Shown here piece by piece: positions 9,395-18,632 of a DNA stretch of 64,000 bases (position 1 is the first letter of the stretch; each line of letters opens with the position of its first letter). The notes beneath the pieces were generated by a model. That model did no database searches. It was not told where the DNA came from and worked only from the letters and a program-made list of their open reading frames with translations. Source of the stretch: UBA966 sp046350355 (GTDB lineage Bacteria; Planctomycetota; Phycisphaerae; Phycisphaerales; SM1A02); contig JAXMAN010000002.1 in NCBI GenBank assembly GCA_046350355.1, forward strand, positions 186,001 through 250,000, written 5' to 3'. A program made the translations under genes and the position numbers.

Positions 9395-9400
9395 TAGCAT
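9395..9400 (+). promoter_or_regulatory. -10-like hexamer TAGCAT of a probably leaderless gene
   Basis: TAGCAT lies 9 nt before the ATG at 9410, and no Shine-Dalgarno sequence is present. Normal spacing from a -10 element would place the transcript start at or within about 3 nt of the start codon. Confidence 0.45.
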
Positions 9401-9409
9401 TCCCGGCCC

Positions 9410-10447
9410 ATGCAGCCTCCTGCTACCGGCGCGTCCACCACGGAAGCCTGGCGCCAGGCGATGTGCGACGCCGTCGCCGCCGCCGCGCGCGCCGTTCCGG
9501 TGGCGCGCCTGCTGGGTGCGACCCTCGCCGGCGTGCCGCCGATCGAGAAGTCCGACGGCTCGCCCGTCACCGCGGCGGACTACATCCTGCAGGCGATCGT
9601 CGTCGCGTCGCTGCGCGAGCGCTCGCGCGACGGCCGCGTCCCGCTCATCGGCGAGGAGCACGCCGACGCGCTCCTGGCAAGCCGGCGCCCCGACGTGGAG
9701 CGGCTGGTCGTCGACGCGGTGCGCGCGGTGCTGGGCTGGCGCGACCGCGCCGCGGCGCTCGCGTGCATCGACGGCGACGCCCCGCGCGCGGGCGAGCCCG
9801 CGTGGACGATCGATCCCATCGACGGCACCAAGGGCTTCATCCTGCACTCGCAGTTCTCGATCTGCCTGGCGCTGATCGACGGGCCGGCGCCCGTCGCGGC
9901 GGCGCTCGCCTGCCCGCGCATGGCGCGCGCGGGCGACCTGGAGCTGCACCCGGAGGGCCCTGGCGTCATCCTGGGCGCGAGCCTGGGCGGCGGCACCTTC
10001 GAGTGGGACGGTGCCGGGCGCGACGCGCGCCCGGTGCGCTGCCCCGCGTGGACCGGCGGCACGCTGCGCTGGGCGCGCTCGATGAACCGCAGCGGCAGCG
10101 TCGGCCCCGGGCGCGTCGAGCCGGTGCTGCGCGCGCTCGTGCCCGCGCTGGTGGACTCGCGCATGGACAGCCAGTGCAAGTATGCGCTCGCGGCGCGCGG
10201 CGATGCGGATCTGGTCGTGCGCATGCCGCGCGGCGACGGTCAAGTCGAGTGCATCTGGGACCACGCCCCCGGCGTGCTGCTGGTGACCGAGGCGGGAGGC
10301 ATCGCGACCGACGTGCGCGGCGCGCCGCTGGACTTCGGCCGCGGCGAGACGCTCGACGCGAACGCCGGCGTGCTCTGCGCGGCGGCGGGACTGCACGAGC
10401 GCATCGTGGAGGCGCTCGCGCCGCTGGTGGCGGGAGCGGGGCGGTGA
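9410..10447 (+). CDS. Inositol monophosphatase-family phosphatase (possible 3'(2'),5'-bisphosphate nucleotidase)
   Basis: 345 residues. Metal-site motifs of the lithium-sensitive Mg2+-dependent phosphatase superfamily are in order: Asp57 in the VTAADY block, GEEHAD with Glu82/Glu83, DPIDGTKGF at 135-143 and WDHAPG with Asp284. The phosphates removed could be from inositol phosphates, histidinol phosphate or 3'-phosphoadenosine 5'-phosphate. The DGTKGF wording (as in CysQ/Hal2) rather than DGTxNF favours the nucleotide-phosphatase branch, but this is inference. There is no Shine-Dalgarno sequence, and the start sits 9 nt after a TAGCAT element. The next gene overlaps this stop by a GTGA junction, so the two are translationally coupled. 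Confidence 0.88.
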   Translation: MQPPATGASTTEAWRQAMCDAVAAAARAVPVARLLGATLAGVPPIEKSDGSPVTAADYILQAIVVASLRERSRDGRVPLIGEEHADALLASRRPDVERLVVDAVRAVLGWRDRAAALACIDGDAPRAGEPAWTIDPIDGTKGFILHSQFSICLALIDGPAPVAAALACPRMARAGDLELHPEGPGVILGASLGGGTFEWDGAGRDARPVRCPAWTGGTLRWARSMNRSGSVGPGRVEPVLRALVPALVDSRMDSQCKYALAARGDADLVVRMPRGDGQVECIWDHAPGVLLVTEAGGIATDVRGAPLDFGRGETLDANAGVLCAAAGLHERIVEALAPLVAGAGR

Positions 10448-11523
10448 TCCTGCGGACGGCGCCGGGCGCGCGCACGCGGACGACGCCTGCGCGGCCGGGG
10501 CCATCGCGCGCGCTGATCGCGACCGCGTGCATCCTCGCGGTTCCCTTCACGGCGGTCGGCCTGGGCTGGGTGCTCGGGCGCGTCGTGCGCGACCGCTGGG
10601 CCTCGCTGCAGATGCTCTTCTGGATGCCGGCGCTGGCGGCGGCGCTGGCCGCGGGCGCGGCGTGGCTCATCCTGTGGATTGCCGGCGGGCGCTCGCGGAC
10701 GGTGCGCTGGTGGCGGCGCGGCTGCGGGGCGGTCGCGCTGCTGGCGCTCGCGGTCGCGGCGTGGAACGATCTCGGCTGGCGCGGGTGGCCCGCGGAGCCG
10801 GCGGCGATGCGCGCGGCGGCGGGGGAGCGCGCGCCCATCCTGGTCACGCACTGGAACGCGCGCTGGCCGGGGCGCGATGCGCTCCTCTGCGGGCAGGCGC
10901 TCGCGCCGGCGCTGGGCGACGTCACCGTGGTCTCGAATCCCGGCTCGCTGCTGCGCGCGGCGGTGCGCGAGCTCTGGCTGCCCGCGGGCTGGCAGGCGAT
11001 GGACATCGGTCCGCTCGCCGTCATCGTGGGTCCGGGCTGGAAGATCGCGCCCTCGCGCATGCTGGGCATCGAGCGCTTCCCGATGGTGGGCTACATCTGG
11101 CTCGCGTGGGTCGTCGTCGAGCGCGAGGACGGCGTTCGCGTGCGCATGCTCGTCGCGGACCTGCCTTCCGCGCCGGAGGTCGCGCGCGGCGAGATCGCGC
11201 GCTGCGCCGCCGTCATGCTGGGGCGCACGCCCGGACTTCCCGCACCCGACCTGCTTCTGGGCGACCTGAACACCACGCCGGGGAGCGTCGTGTGGGAGGC
11301 GCTCGCCCCACGCAACGATCCCGCGCCCCCCTGGCGCGCGAGCGGATGGCTCGCCTCGTATCCGCGCGAGTCGCCCGCGCTGCGCATCGACGCGATGCTC
11401 GCGGGGCCCGCGCTGGAGTGGGTCCGCTACCGCACGCTCGACCTGGGCTTCGGCGCGCACCGCGCGCAGCAGGGGATCTTCGTGGCGACGCCCGCCGCGG
11501 AGCGCGCGGCCGGTTCCCGGTGA
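10444..11523 (+). CDS. Membrane-anchored endonuclease/exonuclease/phosphatase-family protein
   Basis: 359 residues starting at a GTG that overlaps the upstream TGA (GTGA). The N-terminal third has about three hydrophobic segments (roughly residues 21-40, 54-76 and 85-101), anchoring the domain. The catalytic half shows the EEP-superfamily motifs in degenerate form: THWNAR near the start of the domain, LLGDLNTTPGS, RIDAMLAG and GFGAHRAQQ, the last carrying the general-base His. The superfamily includes DNases and phospholipid/inositol phosphatases. Coupling to an IMPase-like phosphatase hints at phosphoester metabolism, but the substrate is unknown. The first metal-ligand Glu expected after the THWN strand is not obvious, so activity is uncertain. 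Confidence 0.75.
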   Translation: MILRTAPGARTRTTPARPGPSRALIATACILAVPFTAVGLGWVLGRVVRDRWASLQMLFWMPALAAALAAGAAWLILWIAGGRSRTVRWWRRGCGAVALLALAVAAWNDLGWRGWPAEPAAMRAAAGERAPILVTHWNARWPGRDALLCGQALAPALGDVTVVSNPGSLLRAAVRELWLPAGWQAMDIGPLAVIVGPGWKIAPSRMLGIERFPMVGYIWLAWVVVEREDGVRVRMLVADLPSAPEVARGEIARCAAVMLGRTPGLPAPDLLLGDLNTTPGSVVWEALAPRNDPAPPWRASGWLASYPRESPALRIDAMLAGPALEWVRYRTLDLGFGAHRAQQGIFVATPAAERAAGSR

Positions 11524-11547
11524 CTGGATTTCGTCGAGGGCGACGCG

Positions 11548-12318
11548 CTACTCGTTGCGCGTCTGCGAGATGATGCCCCAGAGCCCGTCGTAGAGGGTGC
11601 GCGCCTCGGTGGAGGTCAGCGTGTGCTCGGGGAGCGCACGGAAGAGCTCGTTGCCCGAGTCGTACCACCAGTCCACATGCAGGTCGGCGAAGAGCCGGTT
11701 CGCGCCCACCTTGTGGTTGAAGTCCTCGCGCGTGCGCAGGCCGTCGGTGGCGAGCATCGTCTCCGAGCCGCTCAGCAGCGAGATGCGGCGGCCGCGCGCA
11801 TCCATGTGACCGACGTAGTGGTAGTTCGTGAAGACCGCCTGCGGTCCGGGGTCGGCCAACTCGTCGGACTCCTCCTCGAAGGAGTGTTCGCCGTGGTGGC
11901 TCGGGCAGTAGAGGCACTGGCAGCCATCGTGCAGGAAGTTGCCATGCACGAGCCAGCCGAGTCCGTCCCAGCGCGCCGAGGGCATGAGGCCCGGCTGCGC
12001 GGCGACGAGCATCGTCATGAGTTCTTGCGGCTGGCGCTGCTCCGGCTCCGCGAAGCGGCTGGAGGGGATGCGCTCGTCGTGGATATTGGCGTAGGCTGCG
12101 ATTGCGACGCCAATCGAATGCAAATTTGCCTGGCAGCGCACTCGCAGCGACGACTCGCGCGTTGCACGCAGCGCCGGAAGCAGGATCGCGCAGAGCACCG
12201 CGACGACCCCCAGACAGACCAGCAGTTCAATGATGGTGAACCCACTGCGCCGCCTTTGGGCGGGCGTCTTGGCCACCGTGGTGGCCGTCAACACCTGCGC
12301 TCGCTGATCTGCTCGCAT
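11548..12318 (-). CDS. Type II pseudopilin-like protein (DUF1559/GspG-like)
   Basis: 256 residues with a prepilin N-terminus: RRRSG followed by FTIIELL, predicted cleavage after Gly26, with the conserved Glu five residues into the mature protein and a hydrophobic helix to about residue 50. The long soluble part contains Cys residues (CQCLYC) and near its end an H-rich strand (NRLFADLHVDWW) resembling the H-X9-DG motif of planctomycete DUF1559 proteins. These are exported and assembled or anchored by type II/IV systems; the genes multiply in planctomycetes and their roles are unclear. It is divergent from the ECF sigma gene and convergent with the EEP gene. No Shine-Dalgarno sequence is obvious before the ATG. 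Confidence 0.8.
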   Translation of the reverse strand: MRADQRAQVLTATTVAKTPAQRRRSGFTIIELLVCLGVVAVLCAILLPALRATRESSLRVRCQANLHSIGVAIAAYANIHDERIPSSRFAEPEQRQPQELMTMLVAAQPGLMPSARWDGLGWLVHGNFLHDGCQCLYCPSHHGEHSFEEESDELADPGPQAVFTNYHYVGHMDARGRRISLLSGSETMLATDGLRTREDFNHKVGANRLFADLHVDWWYDSGNELFRALPEHTLTSTEARTLYDGLWGIISQTRNE

Positions 12319-12377
12319 GGCTGGGCGATGCTTATTGCACCATCAGAATGCCACGGATCGTTGGAACCTCAAGGGGA

Positions 12378-12389
12378 ATTCGGCCGAAT
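12378..12389. promoter_or_regulatory. 12-bp perfect palindrome in the divergent pseudopilin/ECF promoter region
   Basis: ATTCGGCCGAAT reads the same on both strands and lies in the 182-base region between the two divergent starts (12318 and 12501). It is among the more AT-rich bases of the region, so it could be an operator or overlap a promoter, but no match to a known site was recognised. Confidence 0.25.
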
Positions 12390-12500
12390 ATTTCTGGTTT
12401 GGGACCCGGCTGCGCCAGAATCGGGCGCGACGGCCCCGAAATGCAGGGTAGCCTCGGCGGCCGCCGCGTGTCGGCCGCTTTCCGCCGTGAGGTCGGTTCG

Positions 12501-13067
12501 ATGGACCCGCAGGATCACGAGGACTGGATGCTGATGCAGCGCGTCGGCCGCGGCGACGAGGCCGCGATCGCGCTGCTCTACGACCGCTTCGGCGGTCTGG
12601 TCTACAAGGCGGCCCGGCAGACGATGCCCTCGCGGGCCGAGGCCGACGACGCGGTCCAGGAGACCTTCGTCCGCCTCTGGCAGACCGCCGACCGCTTCGA
12701 CCCCCAGCGGGCGCGCCTGGTCACCTGGGTCATGCTGATCGCCCGTCGGCACCTGATCGACCGCCTCCGCCGCCGGGGCGCCCGCCCGGAGCAACTGGGC
12801 CTGGACCCGGCCATGAACATCCTGGGACCCAGCGTCGACGAGCGGGAGCCCACCGGCACCGTGGATGTCGAGGTGCTGCGCCGGCGCGTCCAGGAACTCC
12901 CCGAACTCCAGCGGACCGTGATCGAGCGCACCTACCTCCAGGGATTCACCCTCCGCGAGGTCAGCGAGCAGCTCAACGCCCCCCTGGGAACCGTCAAGAG
13001 CGCCCTCAGCCGCGGACTGGCCCGGCTGCGCGAACGTTTTGGGACCGAGAACACGATGGAACGCTGA
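12501..13067 (+). CDS. ECF-family RNA polymerase sigma factor
   Basis: 188 residues. Region 2 spans about 10-80 (AIALLYDRFGGLVYKAAR, then the DAVQETFVRLWQ block that binds core and melts the -10). Region 4 spans about 125-180 (VIERTYLQGFTLREVSEQL, then the GTVKSALSRGLARLR helix that reads the -35). The ATG at 12501 is chosen because GAGG precedes it by about 10 nt; longer forms lack homology. The next gene encodes a single-pass membrane protein of the anti-sigma type, so this sigma factor probably responds to an envelope or surface signal. Its regulon cannot be read here; the divergent pseudopilin is one candidate. Confidence 0.93.
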   Translation: MDPQDHEDWMLMQRVGRGDEAAIALLYDRFGGLVYKAARQTMPSRAEADDAVQETFVRLWQTADRFDPQRARLVTWVMLIARRHLIDRLRRRGARPEQLGLDPAMNILGPSVDEREPTGTVDVEVLRRRVQELPELQRTVIERTYLQGFTLREVSEQLNAPLGTVKSALSRGLARLRERFGTENTMER

Positions 13068-13195
13068 GGAATGACACGGAAGCGGAGCCAAACTCAGCAG
13101 CCGTGCGAATGGTGGAGCGTGCCCCCGGGCGTCCTGATGGAGGGACGCCCTGGGGCCACCGGACACAAGCCGGCGTGTGGAAAGCAGCAGGAGTG

Positions 13196-14104
13196 ATGCA
13201 GAGCCACGATTCCAGTTTGGCAGGCGACGGAGCAGGCGACACGCCGCGGACCCCCGCGGAGCTGCGCCAGCACGCCGTCCTCGACGCCCTCGGTCTCCTC
13301 GACGAGGTCGACGCGGCGCACTTTGACCGCGCCTTCCGCGCGGCGCCCCCGGCGCTGCAGGCGGAGCTGCGCCAGATCCAGGCGGAGGCGGCGGCGGATC
13401 CCGCGCTGCTCTCCGCCGAGGAGCCCGCCGACGACCAGAAGGTGCGCACCCTCGCCGCGGTCATGACCGCGGTGGAGATGCAGGAGGTGCGCTTCGCGCC
13501 GATCGCGCAGATCGGCCGCGGCCCCGCGCCCGCGCTGCGCCGCCCGGTGCGCTCCATCGACGCCAACGACCTCGTCGAGCAGGCGATGGCCCTCGCCACC
13601 GCCAACCGCGACGTCGAGCGTTTCGCGCGCAGCGCCTACTACTGGCGCGCCGCGGCGATCGCGCTCATCGCGGCCCTCGTCGTCGTCCTCTGGTTCGAGC
13701 GGCAGACCACGCAGAGCGCGGTCCGCCTGAGCGAGCTGGTGGTGAGCAACGCGGGCTCGCAGGAAGTCTTCGACCTGCTGCGCATGCCCAGCGCGCGGAC
13801 CCAGGCCGAGCAGGGCGACGTCGTGCGCGGCATGCGCGCGATCGCCAGCGACGGCACCGGCTCCGCCACGCTGCTGGCCGACAGCCGCGCGGGCAGCGCG
13901 ATGGTGATGACCATCGGCCTGCGCGCCGGCGAGACCTACTCGATCCGGGTCACCCGCGACGACGGGCGCAGGGAGACCATCGGGACCTTCACGCCGCAGC
14001 AGCGCGTGGCGTGCATCCCGCTGGACCGTCCCAGCGTCCCCATGCTCGCATCCGCGGTCATCGAGATCGTCGACTCGCGGGGTCGCGTCGTGCTCTCCAC
14101 GTAA
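13196..14104 (+). CDS. Probable membrane anti-sigma factor (RskA-like)
   Basis: 302 residues. The cytoplasmic N-terminal part (1-145) is Ala/Glu-rich and helical, with an HFDRAF block as in RskA anti-sigma domains. One transmembrane helix lies at about 150-167, followed by an extracytoplasmic beta-rich domain similar in layout to anti-sigma-K C-terminal domains. GGAG precedes the ATG at 13196. It is 128 bases behind the ECF sigma gene on the same strand, the usual sigma/anti-sigma arrangement. Release of the sigma factor through regulated proteolysis, in which an M50 site-2 protease such as RseP would take part, is an inference from the family. Confidence 0.78.
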   Translation: MQSHDSSLAGDGAGDTPRTPAELRQHAVLDALGLLDEVDAAHFDRAFRAAPPALQAELRQIQAEAAADPALLSAEEPADDQKVRTLAAVMTAVEMQEVRFAPIAQIGRGPAPALRRPVRSIDANDLVEQAMALATANRDVERFARSAYYWRAAAIALIAALVVVLWFERQTTQSAVRLSELVVSNAGSQEVFDLLRMPSARTQAEQGDVVRGMRAIASDGTGSATLLADSRAGSAMVMTIGLRAGETYSIRVTRDDGRRETIGTFTPQQRVACIPLDRPSVPMLASAVIEIVDSRGRVVLST

Positions 14105-14131
14105 GCACGGCCACGCGCCCCCACAGGCGCG

Positions 14132-16129
<1,998 letters not shown>

Positions 16130-16405
16130 GGCGTGGGGCGCGCGCGGCGCGCCGGAGGGGGGAAGAAGCGTACCGCGGACCCACGCGGTCCCGAAACGCG
16201 CCGTCCGCGAACGCGCCGGATCCGCCGCCGCGCGCCCCGCGGGGCGAACTTCTGCGACGCAGCGTTCTCGCACCCCCGGAATGGCCCAATTCGGGCACGC
16301 ACCGGTCGACGGGACTGCGCATGCATCGGACGGTTTGGTCGTTCGCGTCGGGCCTCGTGGCCGGCGGCGCGGATACGAACTCCGTTCCCAAGGACCCCAA
16401 CTCCC

Positions 16406-17071
16406 ATGAAGACCCTGATGACCTGCGCCGCCCTGACCGCCGCCTCGCTCGCCGGCGTCGCGTCCGCCGACCTCGTCGACATCCGCTACGACGGCCTGGG
16501 CGCCAGCCGCACGGTGACCGTCACCTCGCCGGGCTACAGCGGCGGCGTGCACGCGGGCCAGATCCGCGTCACCGCCTCGAACAGCCAGGACCCCAGCCGG
16601 CTCGCCGACGGCAGCTACACGGTCTTCTGCTGCGACCTCTTCCAGTTCGTCAACGGCTCATACAAGCCGTACTCGATCGTCGACCTCTCCGTGATGCCCG
16701 ACGCCTCGCCCATGGGTGCGGCGAAGGCCGCGGCGATCGCCGACCTCTACGGCCGCGCGGCGGGGCGCCAGTTCGGCAGCGACGCGGACTACGCGTGCGC
16801 CTTCCAGCTGGCGGTCTGGGAGACCGTCTTCGACTTCAACACCCTGCGCGACGTCAACGGCGGCCTCTTCAGCGCCACCGGCTACAACGCGACCGTCGGC
16901 AGCTACCTCTCCGACCTCTTCGCCGCCTCGGGCAACGGCAGCACGGCGGACCTCGTGGGCGTGCAGAGCGCCTCGTACCAGGACTTCGTCGTGCAGGTGC
17001 CCGCTCCCGGATCCTTCGCGCTGCTGGCTGCGGCCGGAATCTTCGGCCGCGGCCGGCGCCGCGACGACTGA
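16406..17071 (+). CDS. Secreted protein with PEP-CTERM-like C-terminal sorting signal
   Basis: 221 residues. A signal peptide (KTLMTCAALTAASLAG, cleavage near VASA-D at about 21) leads a beta-rich secreted domain. The end follows the PEP-CTERM layout: VPAPGS, a hydrophobic helix (FALLAAAGIF), then a basic cluster GRGRRRDD. Exosortases remove such tails and attach the protein to the cell surface; no exosortase is in this window. The middle contains paired Cys (FCCDLF) and the block AFQLAVWETVFDF, seen in other planctomycete and cyanobacterial PEP-CTERM proteins. The upstream AAGGACC gives a plausible ribosome site about 10 nt before the ATG. Confidence 0.8.
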   Translation: MKTLMTCAALTAASLAGVASADLVDIRYDGLGASRTVTVTSPGYSGGVHAGQIRVTASNSQDPSRLADGSYTVFCCDLFQFVNGSYKPYSIVDLSVMPDASPMGAAKAAAIADLYGRAAGRQFGSDADYACAFQLAVWETVFDFNTLRDVNGGLFSATGYNATVGSYLSDLFAASGNGSTADLVGVQSASYQDFVVQVPAPGSFALLAAAGIFGRGRRRDD

Positions 17072-17094
17072 CGCACTCCTTTTCCTCTGCCCTC

Positions 17095-17130
17095 CGCGCG
17101 CCTGACGGCGCGCGTCGGGGTTTCGTCAGG
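17095..17130 (+). terminator. Candidate stem-loop terminator after the PEP-CTERM gene
   Basis: An 8-bp GC-only stem (17095-17102 with 17107-17114, loop TGAC) lies 24 bases after the stop and is followed by GGGGTTTCGT. An alternative fold pairs CCTGACG (17101-17107) with CGTCAGG (17124-17130). The T-tract is poor, so this may be only a 3'-end stabilising structure. Confidence 0.35.
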
Positions 17131-17184
17131 CTCCCCGCGCGGCGGTTCGCCGCCTCGCGTCGGAGCCTGGCGTCGTCGGGACGC

Positions 17185-17190
17185 TAGGCT
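17185..17190 (+). promoter_or_regulatory. -10-like hexamer TAGGCT of a probably leaderless gene
   Basis: It lies 6 nt before the GTG at 17197, with no Shine-Dalgarno sequence between. Confidence 0.4.
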
Positions 17191-17196
17191 TGCGCC

Positions 17197-17676
17197 GTGT
17201 TCCTGCTCGACGCCCTCAAGCGATCCGTCCTGCGCCCGCGCAGCATGATGCTCACCGTGCTCATGCTCGGTGCCGCGGTGCTCATCTGGCGCCAGGCGCG
17301 CGAGCAGAAGGACGCCACCGCCGGCGCCGTGGAGGCGTGGCTGCAGGCGGGCGCGCGCGACGCCTCCGCGCACCGCGACGGGCCCTTCGTCCTGGGCAAC
17401 TCCGATCCCTTCGCCGCCGAGGCGTTCGCCTCCTGGGTGCGCACGAGCGTGCCGCCCGAGGTCGCCAGCGAGGCGGTCATCCAGGTGACGCCGCTGGGGC
17501 AGCGCTTCTTCTCCGACGACGGCAGCGCGACGCACCGCGCGCAGCTCACGCTGCAGGGGCACACCGCCACGCTGGAGATCCGCTGGGAGGCATCCAAGGG
17601 CACCGGCGCGCTCGTCGGCGTGCGCACCGACGCCTCGGCGGGCGACGCGCCCGCGCGCGGCGCGCCGGCTCCGTAA
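17197..17676 (+). CDS. Small membrane-anchored protein of unknown function
   Basis: 159 residues beginning at GTG. Residues about 15-31 (SMMLTVLMLGAAVLIW) form one membrane segment after a basic N-terminus, so the rest is probably extracytoplasmic. That part is a small alpha/beta domain (about 40-140) followed by an Ala/Pro/Gly-rich tail. No family was recognised. The start is supported by a TAGGCT element 6 nt upstream and by the positive-inside pattern. Its TAA stop lies inside the TAACCT element that precedes the next gene. Confidence 0.6.
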   Translation: MFLLDALKRSVLRPRSMMLTVLMLGAAVLIWRQAREQKDATAGAVEAWLQAGARDASAHRDGPFVLGNSDPFAAEAFASWVRTSVPPEVASEAVIQVTPLGQRFFSDDGSATHRAQLTLQGHTATLEIRWEASKGTGALVGVRTDASAGDAPARGAPAP

Positions 17677-17679
17677 CCT
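17674..17679 (+). promoter_or_regulatory. -10-like hexamer TAACCT overlapping the previous stop codon
   Basis: It lies 6 nt before the ATG at 17686, with no Shine-Dalgarno sequence. The first three bases are the TAA stop of the upstream gene, so the pattern may be partly coincidental. Confidence 0.3.
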
Positions 17680-17685
17680 CCGCGC

Positions 17686-18603
17686 ATGCTGCAGGCGTGG
17701 CTCAACGGCGCGTTCGTCCCGATGGACCAGGCGAAGGTCTCGGCCTTCGACGCGGGATTCCAGCACGGCGTGGGGCTCTTCGAGACGATGTCCGCCTCGC
17801 ACGGGCGCATCTTCCGCGCGCTCGAGCACATGGAGCGCCTGCGCACGAGCGCGCGCGAGCTCGGACTGGCCGACACGCTGCGCCCCGAGGCGCTCGCCGA
17901 CGCCGCCGAGGCGACCGTCGCGCGCAACGGGCTCGACCGCGCGCGCGTGCGCCTGACCCTGACCGGCGGCGACATGAACCTGCTCGCGCGCGGCGCCGCG
18001 CCGCTGCGCCACGACCCGACGATCCTCATCCAGGTGCAGCCGCCGACGCCGTATCCGCCCGAGCTCTTCGAGCGCGGCGTGGGCGTGCGCGTGGCCGACG
18101 CGCGGCTGAACGTGCTCGACCCCTTCGCGGGGCACAAGACCCTCTGGTACTGGCCGCGCCTGCACGCGCTGCAGGAGGCGGGCGCGGCGGGGCTGCACGA
18201 GGCGCTCTGGTTCGACATCAGCAACGGCCTCTGCTGCGGCTGCGTGAGCAACGTCTTCGTCGTGAAGGACGGGGTCGTGCGCACGCCCATCGCGCGCGGC
18301 GAGGAGCCCCAGGGCGGCCTGCGCAGCGCGGCGCTGCCGGGGATCACGCGCGCCGCGGTGCGCTCGCTGGCGCAGGAGCTGGGCATCGAGGCGCCGGCGC
18401 AGCGGCTGGACATCGCGCAGCTCCTGGAGGCGGACGAGGTCTTCCTGACCAATTCGAGCTGGCACCTGCTGCCGGTGGTGCGCGTGGAGCAGCGCACGAT
18501 CGGCACGGGCGAGCCCGGGCCGCTGACGCGCATGCTGCGCGAGGCGCTGCTGGCGCGCATCGAGCGCGAGACGGCGGCGGCGGGGGAGCCGCCCGCGGGC
18601 TGA
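17686..18603 (+). CDS. Fold-type IV PLP-dependent aminotransferase/lyase with altered cofactor site
   Basis: 305 residues of the class IV group (branched-chain aminotransferase, D-amino acid aminotransferase, 4-amino-4-deoxychorismate lyase). The N-terminal block DAGFQHGVGLFET is typical, Lys151 in the GHKTLWYW block matches the Schiff-base Lys, and LPGITR at 218-223 is the phosphate-binding turn. The usual EGxxxN motif, whose Glu bonds the pyridine nitrogen of PLP, reads CGCVSN here, so Cys184 replaces Glu. This may mean changed chemistry or a different product from pabC/ilvE/dat. The neighbouring genes give no clue to the substrate. Confidence 0.82.
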   Translation: MLQAWLNGAFVPMDQAKVSAFDAGFQHGVGLFETMSASHGRIFRALEHMERLRTSARELGLADTLRPEALADAAEATVARNGLDRARVRLTLTGGDMNLLARGAAPLRHDPTILIQVQPPTPYPPELFERGVGVRVADARLNVLDPFAGHKTLWYWPRLHALQEAGAAGLHEALWFDISNGLCCGCVSNVFVVKDGVVRTPIARGEEPQGGLRSAALPGITRAAVRSLAQELGIEAPAQRLDIAQLLEADEVFLTNSSWHLLPVVRVEQRTIGTGEPGPLTRMLREALLARIERETAAAGEPPAG

Positions 18604-18632
18604 GGTATCGTCGGCGCACCGGAGGATCGTGG

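Noticed and set aside
9130..9409. CIRCE or sigma-32 promoter for dnaK
   Set aside because: No inverted repeat or consensus pair was found.
6316..11523. A 1735-codon open frame crossing dnaK antisense and the IMPase region
   Set aside because: Only its last 360 codons (10444 on) encode a real protein, the EEP gene. The rest is a frame shadow of dnaK and other genes, made of Arg/Ala/Gly-rich sequence expected from high-GC codons.
12491..12510. tRNA-like GGTTCGA motif
   Set aside because: No acceptor or anticodon stems surround it and the region encodes the sigma factor start.
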